Of a stretch of 6,114 nt of DNA, positions 5,337 to 6,114 are shown piece after piece; within the stretch, counting starts at the first letter, position 1; every line of letters starts with the position of its first letter. Source of the DNA: Bacteroidales bacterium UBA5342 (GTDB lineage: Bacteria > Bacteroidota > Bacteroidia > Bacteroidales > UBA5342); contig DHQI01000116.1 in the NCBI GenBank assembly GCA_002408065.1, forward strand, positions 89,448 to 95,561, read 5' to 3'. The position numbers were made by a program, and so were the translations under genes. The notes under the pieces were generated by a model. It was not told where the DNA came from. It searched no databases and was given only the letters and a program-made list of their open reading frames with translations.

Positions 5337-6114
5337 TTACTTTACATTGATAATAAAGTAGTTTTTCTTACCCCTCTGTACCAAAAGGTATTTATCGTTT
5401 AACAAGTCAGCTACCGTAATATGAACAGACTCATCTGTAACTTTCGCTTTATTCAAGCTAACACCACCACCTTTAATCATTTTACGGCATTCACCTTTAG
5501 AGTTAAAGATGCTTGCTTTTTCGGCGAATAAAGAAAGGGGATCAATGCCATTCTCCAGATCTGTTTTTGCGACCTCAAAAGTAGGTACGCCTTCGAAAAC
5601 AGAAAGAAAGGTCTCTTCGTCCAGCTTAGCTAATGATTCAGTAGTGCCACGACCGAATAGAATCTGGCTCGCCTCAATAGCCGCTTCGTAATCTTCGCGT
5701 GAGTGCACCATTACAGTCACTTCTTCCGCCAGTTTCTTTTGCAACAAACGCAAATGGGGCGCCTGAGAATGTTCTGCAATAAGAGCTTCTATTTCACTTT
5801 CGGTGAGTAAGGTAAATATCTTAATGTATTTGGCTGCATCATCGTCCGATGTGTTTAACCAAAACTGGTAAAACTTGTAAGGAGAAGTACGTTTAGGATC
5901 TAACCAAACATTACCACTTTCAGTTTTTCCAAATTTTTTACCGTCAGCTTTTTTAATAAGAGGGCATGTGAGAGCAAAGGCAGTTCCTCCTTCTATACGA
6001 CGAATCAATTCAGTACCCGTAGTAATGTTGCCCCATTGATCGGAACCTCCCATCTGTAAGCGGCAATTGTGTTTACGGTAAAGCTCCAAAAAATCGGCTA
6101 AGGACTCTGTAAAA
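5337..6114 (-). CDS. tyrS: Tyrosyl-tRNA synthetase, C-terminal 258 residues (5' end outside window)
   Basis: The frame is open to the right edge, so this is a partial gene. The visible part begins FTESLADFLELYRKHNC and is about 60% of a usual TyrS of about 430 residues; the HIGH motif lies outside. TyrS attaches tyrosine to tRNA-Tyr with ATP. The tyrosine-pocket segment QMGGSDQWGN (visible residues 20-29) matches that of Bacillus TyrRS, including its Asp194-Gln195. KFGKTESG (from visible residue 60) is the KMSKS-type loop in its bacterial TyrRS form (Lys230, Lys233, Thr234 in Bacillus). The C-terminal S4-like RNA-binding domain occupies about the last 55 residues (KGECRKMIKGGGVSLN and following), with the usual ending YLLVQRGKKNYFIIN. 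A TTG at 6087-6089 is internal and encodes Leu, not a start. Three TAA codons in a row (5331-5339) end the gene, a strong stop. The gap to dxs is 263 bp. Confidence 0.97.
   Translation of the reverse strand, partial: FTESLADFLELYRKHNCRLQMGGSDQWGNITTGTELIRRIEGGTAFALTCPLIKKADGKKFGKTESGNVWLDPKRTSPYKFYQFWLNTSDDDAAKYIKIFTLLTESEIEALIAEHSQAPHLRLLQKKLAEEVTVMVHSREDYEAAIEASQILFGRGTTESLAKLDEETFLSVFEGVPTFEVAKTDLENGIDPLSLFAEKASIFNSKGECRKMIKGGGVSLNKAKVTDESVHITVADLLNDKYLLVQRGKKNYFIINVK

Overview
This window carries six protein-coding genes, all on the minus strand. They read, in transcription order from the right edge, tyrS (5' end cut off by the window), dxs, lpxH, rbfA, a LolC/LolE-type permease gene and a gamma-class carbonic anhydrase gene. 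The base composition is AT-rich by eye, genes start without obvious Shine-Dalgarno sequences, and the protein sequences have the flavour of Bacteroidota, probably Bacteroidales. That placement is an inference from remembered family features (lpxH rather than lpxI, the rbfA-permease pairing, the 'VRGF' start of the carbonic anhydrase). The lineage was not tested. LpxH implies a Gram-negative cell that makes lipid A, and Dxs implies the MEP route to isoprenoids.

Layout: 1-96 is non-coding and holds two short-period repeats. 97-624 is the carbonic anhydrase gene. 625-738 is a repeat-filled spacer. 739-1962 (permease), 1981-2319 (rbfA) and 2332-3090 (lpxH) are separated by only 18 and 12 bp and look like one transcription unit, lpxH-rbfA-permease. 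3091-3180 is a spacer with an octamer repeat and an inverted repeat. 3181-5073 is dxs. 5074-5336 is the longest gap (263 bp), in which I find no convincing promoter or terminator and only one very doubtful 30-codon frame. 5337-6114 is the C-terminal 258 residues of TyrS.

The genes are housekeeping: tRNA charging (TyrS), isoprenoid precursor supply (Dxs), lipid A synthesis (LpxH), 30S maturation (RbfA), a membrane permease likely acting on envelope lipoproteins, and a zinc hexapeptide-repeat enzyme. All visible catalytic motifs are intact and I see no frameshift, insertion sequence, CRISPR array or RNA gene.

The most unusual signal is non-coding. Three of the four intergenic spaces hold tandem microrepeats with a period of 7 or 8 bp, each with a different word. 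One is a five-unit CATTNANN array just after the permease stop codon, with a matching array in the opposite orientation at the left edge, so that the pair brackets the carbonic anhydrase gene. Another is a four-unit AACCTTRC-like array that runs into the dxs stop codon. No known system is implied, but these repeats are worth a genome-wide look. A second oddity is that the permease gene has no usable ATG or GTG and seems to start at TTG.
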